DNA from: Cyanobacteria bacterium SZAS LIN-3
Lineage (GTDB): Bacteria > Cyanobacteriota > Vampirovibrionia > Obscuribacterales > Obscuribacteraceae
DNA: 64,000 bases
Direction: 5' to 3'
Assembly (NCBI GenBank): GCA_018266215.1
Contig: JAFEAV010000003.1
Span: forward strand, 62,001 to 126,000
In this document: positions 44,118-52,047 of the stretch, one piece after another
Position numbering within the stretch: position 1 is the stretch's first letter
Layout of the letters: each line of letters starts with the position of its first letter
Made by a program: the position numbers and the translations under genes
Notes under the pieces: generated by a model
Told to the model about the DNA's origin: nothing
The model's input: only the letters and a program-made list of their open reading frames with translations
Databases searched by the model: none

Positions 44118-44810
44118 ATGAGTTCAATTGTTGATGTCTACTGCGATTTTGACGGCACAATCACCGTCAACGATACTATCGACGTCCTTCTGGAAGAACT
44201 GGCCGATCCCAGCTGGCATGAGATTGAAGAACGCTGGGTGAACGGTGAAATCGGTTCCAGAGAATGTATGGCATTGCAGGTGCCGCTGATCAAAGGCGGA
44301 TGGCCGGCGGTTCTCGAAGTACTGAACACTGTCAAAATCGATCCTACTTTTGTCGGTTTTGCAAAATGGTGCCGCGCCAGCGGTGTGCCCCTGCGTATAG
44401 TTTCCGACGGCATGGACAGAGTTATTCATCATGTGCTCAAGCGTGAGGGCATCCACGTCGACAACGTTGTCGCCAACCACCTGGTTGAAGACGCCGACGG
44501 TACATTGCGTTTGACCTTCCCCTACGCTCCGCAAAAACTGGCCTGCGGTGCCGGCGTTTGCAAATGTCTGGTCCTGGAACGCGGCCCTTCCCGACCTTTT
44601 AAAGCCGTAATCGGCGACGGTCGCAGCGACTTTTGCTGGTCCCAGGAAGCCGACCTGCTGTTTGCCAAAAACAAGCTGCTCAGCCATTGCCGCGAGTCAA
44701 AGCTGGACTGTGTGCCCTACGAAGACTTCACCGTCATCAGCCGCACCCTGGAGGCAATTCTTGTCGACAGACCGGTCTCTGTGGCTCAACTCCAGCCTTA
44801 TTTCGCCTGA
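44118..44810 (+). CDS. HAD-IB phosphatase, MtnX/SerB-like
   Basis: A 230-residue phosphatase of the phosphoserine-phosphatase/MtnX group. Motif I is YCDFDGTITVNDTIDVL, with the nucleophile Asp and the following Asp; motif II is IVSDGMD; motif III/IV is VIGDGRSDFCWSQEADLLFAK. MtnX removes phosphate from a methionine-salvage intermediate; this group also includes phosphoserine phosphatases. It lies 37 bases after the aminotransferase, with AAAGGA upstream. No other methionine-salvage genes are in the window, and no serB is near serC-serA, so either activity remains possible. Confidence 0.85.
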   Translation: MSSIVDVYCDFDGTITVNDTIDVLLEELADPSWHEIEERWVNGEIGSRECMALQVPLIKGGWPAVLEVLNTVKIDPTFVGFAKWCRASGVPLRIVSDGMDRVIHHVLKREGIHVDNVVANHLVEDADGTLRLTFPYAPQKLACGAGVCKCLVLERGPSRPFKAVIGDGRSDFCWSQEADLLFAKNKLLSHCRESKLDCVPYEDFTVISRTLEAILVDRPVSVAQLQPYFA

Positions 44811-44888
44811 GGCTAGATTGCCTTGCCGGCCCCCCGGGAATAATAGTCCTGAGCTTTCCGCCACTGGATTATTCGGGTGAAATAAAAG

Positions 44889-45881
44889 ATGAGCAACGGT
44901 CGAGACCACCGCAGCGATGCACCGGAGACGATCAAGAGCGATACCAATCACGCCCTGCGTGAGCTCTACAATCTCCAGCAGACCGACCCGGCTGAGTTTA
45001 AGCGGGAAGTGGCTCAGATTAATCGCACGACCGACCTGAGCTTTCTGGCCAACGGCCGGCAGGATGTTGAAATTGTCGGATTTGACAATGCCGCCGCCGG
45101 TGGCACTCACCGTCTGGTGATGCAGGACCGCAATGATCATAGTCTTGTGCGGACAAATTACACCGCTGAGGGCGTGCGCCTGAGCGATGGGGGCACTACC
45201 CAGCGCCAGGGCGATCAGGCTAATCAGACGCGCATTCCCGAGGGCAAGGTAGTCCGGGGTGAGAACACCTACGACTTCACCTATCCGGACGGCCGCCACA
45301 TCCACCTGGACCTGGCCCCTGATAAGACACCCATGACGTATTCGCAAAACGGCCACACCTATGAGCGGCAGTTGGATCGGCAGGGGCGGCCAAGCCACCT
45401 ATGGGTCGATCGCGAATCGGGCAAGCAATTGCTCATGGAATTGCAATTTAATAAAGTCGACGGCAGCCTGACCATGCGCATAGGCGACAACAACGGTAAT
45501 GCCGTGGGCAGCAGTAAATTTTTGCTGGACGGCTCCCAGCTTGATATATCGGGCGACGAGCGCGTCGGCGGCACCAGACTCCGGGCCGTTACTACTCCCA
45601 GCGACCGCTACATGGAGTTTCCCCGTGACCTGCAACAGGGCCAGATGGTCAACTCCTTCTCCGACGGCCGCACCCAGTGGAATCGCGCCGCTGACGGCTC
45701 CTTCGTCGACGCCGGCGGACATAAACGGACCGACGTCCAGGCTCTGCCCGGGGGCAATTTCTCCGTGCGTGAGGGCAATATCACCACCGTCTATCGGGCC
45801 GACGGCACGATTCAAAAGCAGATCAACGCCCCCGGCGGCAGTCCGGTGCTCTATCCTCCGGCTAACCCCGGACGTCGCTGA
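44889..45881 (+). CDS. YD-like repeat protein, hypothetical
   Basis: A 330-residue hydrophilic protein without a signal peptide. The N-terminal 40 residues are helical (RELYNLQQTDPAEFKREVAQI). The rest is beta-rich with loose repeats resembling RHS/YD strands, such as YDFTYPDGRHIHLDL, NSFSDGRTQWNRAADGSF and TTVYRADGTIQKQI. No toxin domain, export signal or RHS core is seen, so an RHS-toxin label is not justified. Function unknown. Confidence 0.75.
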   Translation: MSNGRDHRSDAPETIKSDTNHALRELYNLQQTDPAEFKREVAQINRTTDLSFLANGRQDVEIVGFDNAAAGGTHRLVMQDRNDHSLVRTNYTAEGVRLSDGGTTQRQGDQANQTRIPEGKVVRGENTYDFTYPDGRHIHLDLAPDKTPMTYSQNGHTYERQLDRQGRPSHLWVDRESGKQLLMELQFNKVDGSLTMRIGDNNGNAVGSSKFLLDGSQLDISGDERVGGTRLRAVTTPSDRYMEFPRDLQQGQMVNSFSDGRTQWNRAADGSFVDAGGHKRTDVQALPGGNFSVREGNITTVYRADGTIQKQINAPGGSPVLYPPANPGRR

Positions 45882-46014
45882 GGCTTTGCCGACAGGCTTT
45901 TACCGGCAGCTTGATCCCAAACACTGATCCAGGCATAGTGCAAACCCGATTTTGCCCGGCGCGGGACGGCGCTAGTATGGTCTCCGGTCATACAGGTCGA
46001 GGTCGGACACAATC

Positions 46015-46302
46015 ATGGATCAGCAATTGACTGTAAGGGTAAATATGCTCGCGAACCTTGAGGCTCTCCTTAACATCGGAGCCAGTTCGGTCGAGGTGAT
46101 TGCGATTGTGGTCGGCGTAATTCTCTTTGTCGTCGGGCTGCGCACCGCTGATTCCGCTTCATTTGCGACTTCGGATGAGCTGATGCGGCGTGCCAGATTC
46201 AAACGACAGTTTGGATTTTTTCTGGTCAAGTTCGGATTGTTTTTTCCCTTTGGCGTAAATTGGCTGGTAGCCTGGGCCCGCGATGCAGGCCTTTTCAGTT
46301 GA
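46015..46302 (+). CDS. Small two-helix membrane protein
   Basis: A 95-residue protein with two hydrophobic segments: VEVIAIVVGVILFVVGL and FFLVKFGLFFPFGVNWLVAW. The loop between them is basic (RRARFKRQF). It ends inside or just before the start of the larger membrane gene at 46283, so the two are coupled. No family recognised. A -10-like TAGTAT lies about 40 bases upstream. Confidence 0.68.
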   Translation: MDQQLTVRVNMLANLEALLNIGASSVEVIAIVVGVILFVVGLRTADSASFATSDELMRRARFKRQFGFFLVKFGLFFPFGVNWLVAWARDAGLFS

Positions 46303-47398
46303 TATGGCAAGAGAGCCGGAGCGCTGGTTTGTGTCACCGCTGGTTGATGTCTTGTTTGTCTGCGGCGGAGCGGTTTTTTTGCTTGCCGCAGGTTATTCTT
46401 TTTGCCTGACTCAATCTGCGGGATCGCATCAGCTCGGCTACCTGTCGGCGGTTGCGGTCGCCTCGGTCTTGATTTTTGGTGAAACTCACACTGTTGCCAC
46501 CATGGTTGGGCCGGCTCGGGACAGTGTCTGGGGGCAACGCCACCGCGCAGCCGGCTTTGCCGCTGCTGCCGTCTCAATGCTCCTGGTCTTGGTGTTGCTC
46601 GCCCTGCCGACGCTGGCACCACTGGCGGTGCGCCTCTATTTGCTTGCCGTTTCCTGGCATTTCACCAGACAGGTCTATGGTGTGATCCTGCTCTACTGCC
46701 GCAAGGCCGACTATCATCCGGGTGCCGCCAGAAGGCGCCTCTGGTGTCTGCTCTTTCATTTGACTGCATTAAACTGGATGCTGGTGCAACTGAGTAACTA
46801 TTTCAATATTCGATCTGAAGTCCTCTTTTTGCAGAATTTGACGCCCTTGCATATTTTGCCTGTCGCTGCAGTTGACTTCTGCAGCGCTTTTGTCATTGCG
46901 CTGCTGCTCGTGACCTTTGCCGATGCGGCTTTGCTGACCATGTTCCGGCGGGCTCGGCCGCCATTTGCGGCGATGCTGACTTTGCTGGCTGTTTGTTTAT
47001 TCTTCCTGCCGGTGGGGCCCTCTCGCTGGTTTCAAGGGCCCATCTGGTTGTACGCGCCCGCACTCTTCCACGGCAGTCAGTATCTCTGTGTAATGGGCTG
47101 GAGATTGGCCGCGGGCGCCCGGTCCGGTGAGCAGGTTGGGCTCCTGGCTGGATCATATTTGCGGTGCTTTGTCCTGGCTTTGTTGCTTTTCCTGGCCCTG
47201 CCCTGGCTGCTGCACGCTCTTATGCCTGCGGTCGCCTATGCCACTGCCCTGGTTGCGGTCTTTGTCTCGGCTCAGCTCTATCACATGGTCATGGACTCAG
47301 TGATCTGGAAAGGCGAAAAGAAGACGGCCGCGACAAGCGGCGGACTAAAGCTGCGAGTTGGGCACGCTGGTGGCGCTGTCATGGACCTCGCCGTATGA
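46283..47398 (+). CDS. Polytopic membrane protein, hypothetical
   Basis: A 371-residue protein with eight or more predicted transmembrane helices, among them LVDVLFVCGGAVFLLAAGYSF, AVSMLLVLVLLALPTLAPLAV, FCSAFVIALLLVTFADAALL and FVLALLLFLALPWLLHALM. Conserved-looking His and Trp residues (WHFTRQVYG, LFHGSQYL) lie at helix borders. Starts at 46283 and 46304 are both possible; neither has a clear ribosome-binding site. It overlaps the previous gene's end and, by 54 bases at its 3' end, the convergent LysM gene. No family recognised. Confidence 0.8.
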   Translation: MQAFSVDMAREPERWFVSPLVDVLFVCGGAVFLLAAGYSFCLTQSAGSHQLGYLSAVAVASVLIFGETHTVATMVGPARDSVWGQRHRAAGFAAAAVSMLLVLVLLALPTLAPLAVRLYLLAVSWHFTRQVYGVILLYCRKADYHPGAARRRLWCLLFHLTALNWMLVQLSNYFNIRSEVLFLQNLTPLHILPVAAVDFCSAFVIALLLVTFADAALLTMFRRARPPFAAMLTLLAVCLFFLPVGPSRWFQGPIWLYAPALFHGSQYLCVMGWRLAAGARSGEQVGLLAGSYLRCFVLALLLFLALPWLLHALMPAVAYATALVAVFVSAQLYHMVMDSVIWKGEKKTAATSGGLKLRVGHAGGAVMDLAV

Positions 47399-49063
47399 CT
47401 GAATGCTGGACAGTGACTGTGGTTTAGCTTGAAGCTCGGCACCGCTGCCGGCCTGTGGTGCGGCAGTCGGATGTGTGGCCGCTGCATGATGCGCTACCGT
47501 GTGACCGTTGTGCGCGGTCATGTGGTGTGCGGCACCGTGATGCAGACTGTGGCCTCCGTTGTGGGCCAGGCTGTGGCCGACATCGTGACCGGCTGCGGTG
47601 TGGCCACCGGCATCAAGCTGGAGGTGCTGACCGGGATGAATCAAATCGGGATTACTGCCCACAACGTCATGGTTGTGCTGGTACAGCTCATGCCAGTTTT
47701 GACCTCCACCAAGGTGGTCCTTGGAGATGTCCCAGAGATTGTCACCGGCTTTGACTGTGTAGTCGGTCTGGCCCATCGAGGCGTCGGCAATTGAGTCGCC
47801 GCCGGGTAATTGCAATTCGGTGCCCGGCATGATCAGACGCGGATTGTCGCCGAGGACCGATTTATTGAGGTCGTAAATCTCTTCCCAGCGAGTGCCGTCA
47901 CCCAGGTGCGATCGTGCGATATCCCAGAGATTATCCCCTTTGTGCACTGTATAGGTTGTGTGTTGTGGAGCTTCGGTTTGGGCCTCGGCTACGCGATCAC
48001 CTGCCTGAGCGCCCTGTCCGTCGGCAGTGTTGAATTGACCTTCGCCGCCGGCTCCGGCACCGCTGGTAGTGGCGGCGCCGTCTCCCATCAGGTGACTGCG
48101 AGCTGAGCCTGAATGCAGCGCCTCCCTCTGCCAGTCTACTGTTGACTGGACGGTTGTCGGTGCGGGCATGGGCTGAGGCGTGGTGCTGAAATTGCCTGTG
48201 GTTGCGCCAAAGCCCTGATTGGGCTCCATGGCCAGGTAATTGTTATTGTCAAAATTGAGTCCCTGAGCGCCGGGGCCCATTTCAAATATAGGATGCGAGG
48301 GACCACCGCCTACTTCCAGTCGCGGGGCCGAGGCAAAAGAGTCGGTCAGGTCAGGAGAGCCGTCCCCGAGCAGATGGCTGCGCAGGTCGCCGCCGGACGG
48401 TGAGAAATCTCCGCCTCCACTTATATGGTCGAAGATGGGGGCGTCGGTCGGCAGCAGGCTGAGATCGGCTGCAGCGCCATCGGCGCCGCCTTCCAGGGCC
48501 TCACCCAGGGACGAACCCAGGGCTTCTCCGGCGTCACCGGCATGTTCAAAGAGACCGCCCAGGTCAAAACTCTGAATACCTTCGGCCAGATTGCCCAGCA
48601 TTTCCTGGGCCGGAGCGAAGAAGGCTCCCAGGGCCTCAAAAAACGAACTGGCCAGACCGATGTGGCCTGGCATTTTCATAATCATATTAATGAGAGGGGA
48701 AAGTTGTTCAGCGCCGGGCATGACACCGGGTGCACCGCTGAGGGCTGCCATTTCGCCGCCCGGAGGCATTGCCACTGCCTGTATGCCGTGCGTTTCCAGT
48801 CCGGTCATGGGGGGCACGCCGTAGTGCGGAGCCGGTGCCATGGCTCCCAGCTCGATGCCGTGTGGACCTACGTTTCCTACGGTCGGTAAAAATTGTTCGG
48901 CGCCGGTCGGCTTGAAAAATTGATTGGCGCTGGCTATGTCCGAAGGGTTACTGAGTTGGGCTTGAATGCTGGACGAGACATGGTCTGCCGGCGCACGGAA
49001 AGACTCTACATTATGCAGAGCGTCTGGGTTACCTTCTGCCGCTAGGGGTCTGTCGATTGGCAT
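47345..49063 (-). CDS. Two-LysM protein with His-rich tail
   Basis: A 572-residue protein without an obvious signal peptide. Residues 1-360 are low-complexity, Gly/Ala/Pro-rich, with one hydrophobic stretch (GLASSFFEALGAFFAP). Two LysM domains lie at about 371-419 (YTVHKGDNLWDIARSHLGDG) and 435-483 (YTVKAGDNLWDISKDHLGGG); LysM binds peptidoglycan. The tail 488-531 has many His residues (HNGGHSLHHGAAHHMTAHNGH), a possible metal-binding region. The motif RSHL(L/M)GDG appears at 228, 322 and, altered, inside LysM1. Its 3' end overlaps the membrane gene by 54 bases. Confidence 0.88.
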   Translation of the reverse strand: MPIDRPLAAEGNPDALHNVESFRAPADHVSSSIQAQLSNPSDIASANQFFKPTGAEQFLPTVGNVGPHGIELGAMAPAPHYGVPPMTGLETHGIQAVAMPPGGEMAALSGAPGVMPGAEQLSPLINMIMKMPGHIGLASSFFEALGAFFAPAQEMLGNLAEGIQSFDLGGLFEHAGDAGEALGSSLGEALEGGADGAAADLSLLPTDAPIFDHISGGGDFSPSGGDLRSHLLGDGSPDLTDSFASAPRLEVGGGPSHPIFEMGPGAQGLNFDNNNYLAMEPNQGFGATTGNFSTTPQPMPAPTTVQSTVDWQREALHSGSARSHLMGDGAATTSGAGAGGEGQFNTADGQGAQAGDRVAEAQTEAPQHTTYTVHKGDNLWDIARSHLGDGTRWEEIYDLNKSVLGDNPRLIMPGTELQLPGGDSIADASMGQTDYTVKAGDNLWDISKDHLGGGQNWHELYQHNHDVVGSNPDLIHPGQHLQLDAGGHTAAGHDVGHSLAHNGGHSLHHGAAHHMTAHNGHTVAHHAAATHPTAAPQAGSGAELQAKPQSLSSIQSYGEVHDSATSVPNSQL

Positions 49064-49114
49064 TTAGTATTTAGTAAGAGGGCGAAAATAAATGGGGTTT
49101 CACATTATTTAGCG

Positions 49115-49143
49115 AAAAGGACCTAATTGTCAAGAGGTCTTTT
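49115..49143 (+). terminator. Hairpin with T-tract in divergent region
   Basis: AAAAGGACCT (49115-49124) pairs with AGGTCTTTT (49135-49143) with one bulged G, and T residues continue after the stem. It lies 50 bases before the LysM gene's start on the opposite strand and ahead of the gene at 49218, so it may act on either transcript. Confidence 0.45.
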
Positions 49144-49161
49144 GTAAGATTTTGTGCCCGC

Positions 49162-49186
49162 AAAGCCCCAATTGTTGGGCTTTTTT
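49162..49186 (+). terminator. Intrinsic terminator upstream of the 49218 gene
   Basis: AAAGCCC (49162-49168) pairs with GGGCTTT (49177-49183) around CAATTGTT, and six T residues occupy 49181-49186. This is a textbook plus-strand terminator, yet no plus-strand gene precedes it; its upstream neighbour is the divergent LysM gene. It could be an attenuator or end a short RNA. Confidence 0.6.
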
Positions 49187-49217
49187 AAACTGCAGTCCAA
49201 GTGGGAGCAACCCCACC

Positions 49218-49772
49218 ATGAATATTGCAAAGGGATCGGATTTGATCACAATTGAGATCTACTCTTGGATCCATAGGCGAATGGCTAATGAGGCTCCCTT
49301 GATCATGAAATCTAAAAGACTGTCAGTCGATATCGGCGTTTTTACCCGGGACGCAGAACCCGTGGATGTTTGGAATCCGGCACCGGCGTCTAAGCGCAAT
49401 ACCGCAGACATGCTTGCAGAATATTCTGCCGGTGTTTTGATCAAGGGTTATCGCGCTTACCTGCGTGGAGATTACGTCGACAGCAGGCGTTTTGAGCAGT
49501 TTATTGAGCGTGGCCGCGATAAAAAAGAAATCCTCTGTCAGCAGTCGGATGACGCGGCCCAGGACTACAGTCAGAAAGTATCACGCTTGCGCCGCATGGA
49601 GAGCCGCTATCAGTGGGCTCTGACCATTCGTGAAAACGTCTCGCATTTTATTCTCAATGTGACCGGTCTGAAAGGCAATTGCCGTTTGCGCAAAGTACCG
49701 GTGCGTCCGCATCCTAGAAGTTCGCGTCATGCGGCTCAGGGCGCCAGGCAGCATGCCGGCGTCGGCGCTTGA
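49218..49772 (+). CDS. Basic hypothetical protein
   Basis: About 184 residues from the ATG at 49218, behind GGGAG; starts at 49281 and 49305 are also possible. The protein is basic, particularly at the C-terminus (CRLRKVPVRPHPRSSRHAAQGARQ). A helical central part contains KGYRAYLRGDYVDSRRFEQF. No signal peptide or known domain. Two hairpins with T-tracts lie upstream. It is convergent with the repeat-rich secreted gene. Confidence 0.6.
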   Translation: MNIAKGSDLITIEIYSWIHRRMANEAPLIMKSKRLSVDIGVFTRDAEPVDVWNPAPASKRNTADMLAEYSAGVLIKGYRAYLRGDYVDSRRFEQFIERGRDKKEILCQQSDDAAQDYSQKVSRLRRMESRYQWALTIRENVSHFILNVTGLKGNCRLRKVPVRPHPRSSRHAAQGARQHAGVGA

Positions 49773-49797
49773 GGCAATCGACAAATATTCTCTCTGG

Positions 49798-50787
49798 TTA
49801 AAATGCCAGGTTGAATGCTTTCCACATACTGCTCTGGTTGTATGTCGTAGACGGCAACCAGGGAGCCGGTGAAAATGTGCCGCCGCCGGTGGTGAAGTTG
49901 GATTGGCTGTTTCCCTGCGGCAGGGGCGCTCCGGTGACCGGATCGTTGCTGAGGAAGGTGGCGGAATTACTGGTGGTCATGTAACCCAGCGAATACGGTG
50001 CATAGCCGGGATAGAGCGGGTTGGCGAAGTAGGGGCTGCCCGAGTATGGATTGCCAAAATATGGATTGCCATAGTATGGGTTGCCGAAAGTGTTGTATCC
50101 GTAAGGCGAGTAGTAGCCTGAGTTAGCAGCGAGCGCACCGGCAGCCGCGCCCACGGCTGCGCCCAGAATACCGCGCCAGCCGCCTTGATAGCCGTAGCCC
50201 GGGTAGCCGTATGCGGGATATCCATAACCTGGATAACCATATCCGGGATAACCATATCCGGGATAGCCAAATCCGTAGCCTGGATAACCATATCCGGGAT
50301 AGCCGTAGCCCGGGTAGCCGAAGAGCGGAGCACCGTAGCCTGGATAGCCGTAGCCGTAGGGATAGGCATTGGGCACGAGGTAGGGCATCGTGGTTGAAGT
50401 TTCTACCTTATTGTAGAAAGGTTTGACTCCACTCTGCGCCCAGGGTGCGTCCGGCGCGTCCTTGGTCGGCACGATATTGCCGTGCGGATCTACCGATACG
50501 CCGACCCGGCTGAGGTCGATGGGTATTGGTTTGGGCTTTGGTTTTGGCTTGTCCGGCACGACTTCTTCCATGAAAGTGTCGCCGTTGGAACCCGAAAGAC
50601 TCTGCCCCTGCACCTGCCCGTTGTCCGGCAGGTAGCCGGCGCCGGTGCCGAATCCCTGGTCCGGATCATATTTTGGTCTGGATGCGTTTTGCGCCGTCGC
50701 CGGGTTGTTTCCCAGAAGAAGGGCTATGGCCGCGCACAAGAGGCCGCCGCGATACAAGGAAGGAATGAAGCGTCGATTTCTATTCAT
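49798..50787 (-). CDS. Secreted Gly/Tyr/Pro-repeat protein
   Basis: A 329-residue protein. A signal peptide (LLCAAIALLLGNNPATAQ) is followed by a Pro-Lys stretch (KPKPKPKPIPI, about 80-90). About twelve GYPGY units follow at residues 143-200, then a glycine-zipper-like segment (GILGAAVGAAAGALAA, 207-222). A second repeat family, GNPYFGNPYSGSPYF, spans about 235-255. Such sequences occur in extracellular matrix or surface proteins; no family is recognised. The next gene on the same strand starts one base away. Confidence 0.8.
   Translation of the reverse strand: MNRNRRFIPSLYRGGLLCAAIALLLGNNPATAQNASRPKYDPDQGFGTGAGYLPDNGQVQGQSLSGSNGDTFMEEVVPDKPKPKPKPIPIDLSRVGVSVDPHGNIVPTKDAPDAPWAQSGVKPFYNKVETSTTMPYLVPNAYPYGYGYPGYGAPLFGYPGYGYPGYGYPGYGFGYPGYGYPGYGYPGYGYPAYGYPGYGYQGGWRGILGAAVGAAAGALAANSGYYSPYGYNTFGNPYYGNPYFGNPYSGSPYFANPLYPGYAPYSLGYMTTSNSATFLSNDPVTGAPLPQGNSQSNFTTGGGTFSPAPWLPSTTYNQSSMWKAFNLAF
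50188..50361 (-). repeat. Tandem GYPGY coding repeat
   Basis: About twelve tandem units of roughly 15 bases encode GYPGY in the secreted protein. Units vary at third positions but are close enough (several share GGATATGGTTATCC-like sequence) to suggest recent duplications and copy-number change. Lengths could vary between strains. Confidence 0.75.
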
Positions 50788-50788
50788 C

Positions 50789-51940
50789 TCAATTTGTTTG
50801 TTGTTGTGGATACTGCTGAGGATCTTGTTGTTGATAAGGCTGTTGATATTGTGGTGGGTATTGCTGTTGCAGTTGTTGCTGATATTGCGGCTGGGCCTGC
50901 TGTTGATATTGCTGCGGCATTTGCTGCTGGTTTTCGTAATACATCGATTGTCCCTGCGCCGCCGGCAGTGGGATCACCGCTCCCTGGTTTTGTGGATTGC
51001 CGTTATTCCAAACCGGGGCGATACCATATCCGGTATCGCCCGTCGGCTGCGTCGGAGCGGCAGGGCTGGCTATGATTGTCTGTCCAAGTCCTGGAGCTGA
51101 GCCGTCGTTGAAGAGGTCCTTTACCTGTGAGACCAGGCCGAGCACAGGCAAATAGATCATGTTGGGAATTGGTGTTTTGACGGATTGCGAGATGCCCATT
51201 TTTTGAGCGGTCACGATCGCTATGGGGCGCTGTGTCTCGTCCTTCTTGATGCATGAATTGATTATATTGACCCAGACAGTGGCATGTACTTTTACACCGA
51301 CGATATTGCTCAGTGTGATTTCGCCGTTGTCGCCCTGCTGCAAATCAAAAGATGTCTTTTTGCTGACGCCGACTTCGGTCACTCCTCGATTGCCGATTTG
51401 TTTAATCACGTCGTCTGCCAGTAAAATGCAGACATGATGACCTGTATCCGTGCGGGCAACGCTGACTTTGCTGGGGCGGAAATCGCCCAGAGCCGCCATC
51501 GCAAAGGGAGCTAAGGGGCCGAGGCCGCCGAGGTTGTTCAGATCGACCAGTCGATAGTTGACTTGCAGATCGCGCTGGTCTCTTTCCAGATCCGGATCGC
51601 TGCTGCCCAGGCTGGCCATAGTGTTCCTGGCCTGGCTGAACAATTCATCAGCCTGGTCATAGTTTTTCTCTGCCAGGGCGCATTCACCGAGATGCCTCTG
51701 GGTGGCCTCCAGCTGCTCGGTCAATTCTTTTTTCTCGTCGCTGCGGGCGATGGCGTTGTTAAGTTTGTCCAGCAACCGCAGCCATTGACTTTCGGCTTTG
51801 CGGTAGTCCTGGGCGGCAAAGGCTTCGGCAGCGCTCTGGTCCAGGCGCCTGATTGAACTGTCGGAGGCGCTAACAGGGGCGCAAGCAAGGCATGTTGCGA
51901 CAAGGCTGAGCGACAGGGCCAGAACTCTGGGGCTTTTCAT
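50789..51940 (-). CDS. Secreted protein with Gln-rich C-terminus
   Basis: A 383-residue protein. A signal peptide (VLALSLSLVATCLACAPVSA) precedes a TPR-like helical region (residues 30-120, RRLDQSAAEAFAAQDYRKAE). A beta-rich middle follows (HHVCILLADDVIKQI, SNIVGVKVHATVWV). The last 60 residues consist of Gln, Pro and Tyr (YQQQAQPQYQQQLQQQYP), probably disordered or aggregation-prone. The following repeat-protein gene begins one base after its stop, so the two are an operon. No family recognised. No strong ribosome-binding site was seen at the start. Confidence 0.78.
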   Translation of the reverse strand: MKSPRVLALSLSLVATCLACAPVSASDSSIRRLDQSAAEAFAAQDYRKAESQWLRLLDKLNNAIARSDEKKELTEQLEATQRHLGECALAEKNYDQADELFSQARNTMASLGSSDPDLERDQRDLQVNYRLVDLNNLGGLGPLAPFAMAALGDFRPSKVSVARTDTGHHVCILLADDVIKQIGNRGVTEVGVSKKTSFDLQQGDNGEITLSNIVGVKVHATVWVNIINSCIKKDETQRPIAIVTAQKMGISQSVKTPIPNMIYLPVLGLVSQVKDLFNDGSAPGLGQTIIASPAAPTQPTGDTGYGIAPVWNNGNPQNQGAVIPLPAAQGQSMYYENQQQMPQQYQQQAQPQYQQQLQQQYPPQYQQPYQQQDPQQYPQQQTN

Positions 51941-52047
51941 CTTGGTTGGGTTTGCCTCGACTGCATGTCCTCTCTAAATGTTAGCTTACCTCATGCGACA
52001 ATGAGGTAACGTTTGCCGCCGACCCCGGGTGTTTTCTGACTTCTCAA

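Noticed and set aside
44889..45881. RHS or contact-dependent toxin.
   Set aside because: Only loose YD-like strands; no signal, core barrel, toxin tip or immunity gene.
50188..50361. Regular short repeats that might be a CRISPR array.
   Set aside because: Units are contiguous, about 15 bases, code in frame for GYPGY, and have no spacers or cas genes.
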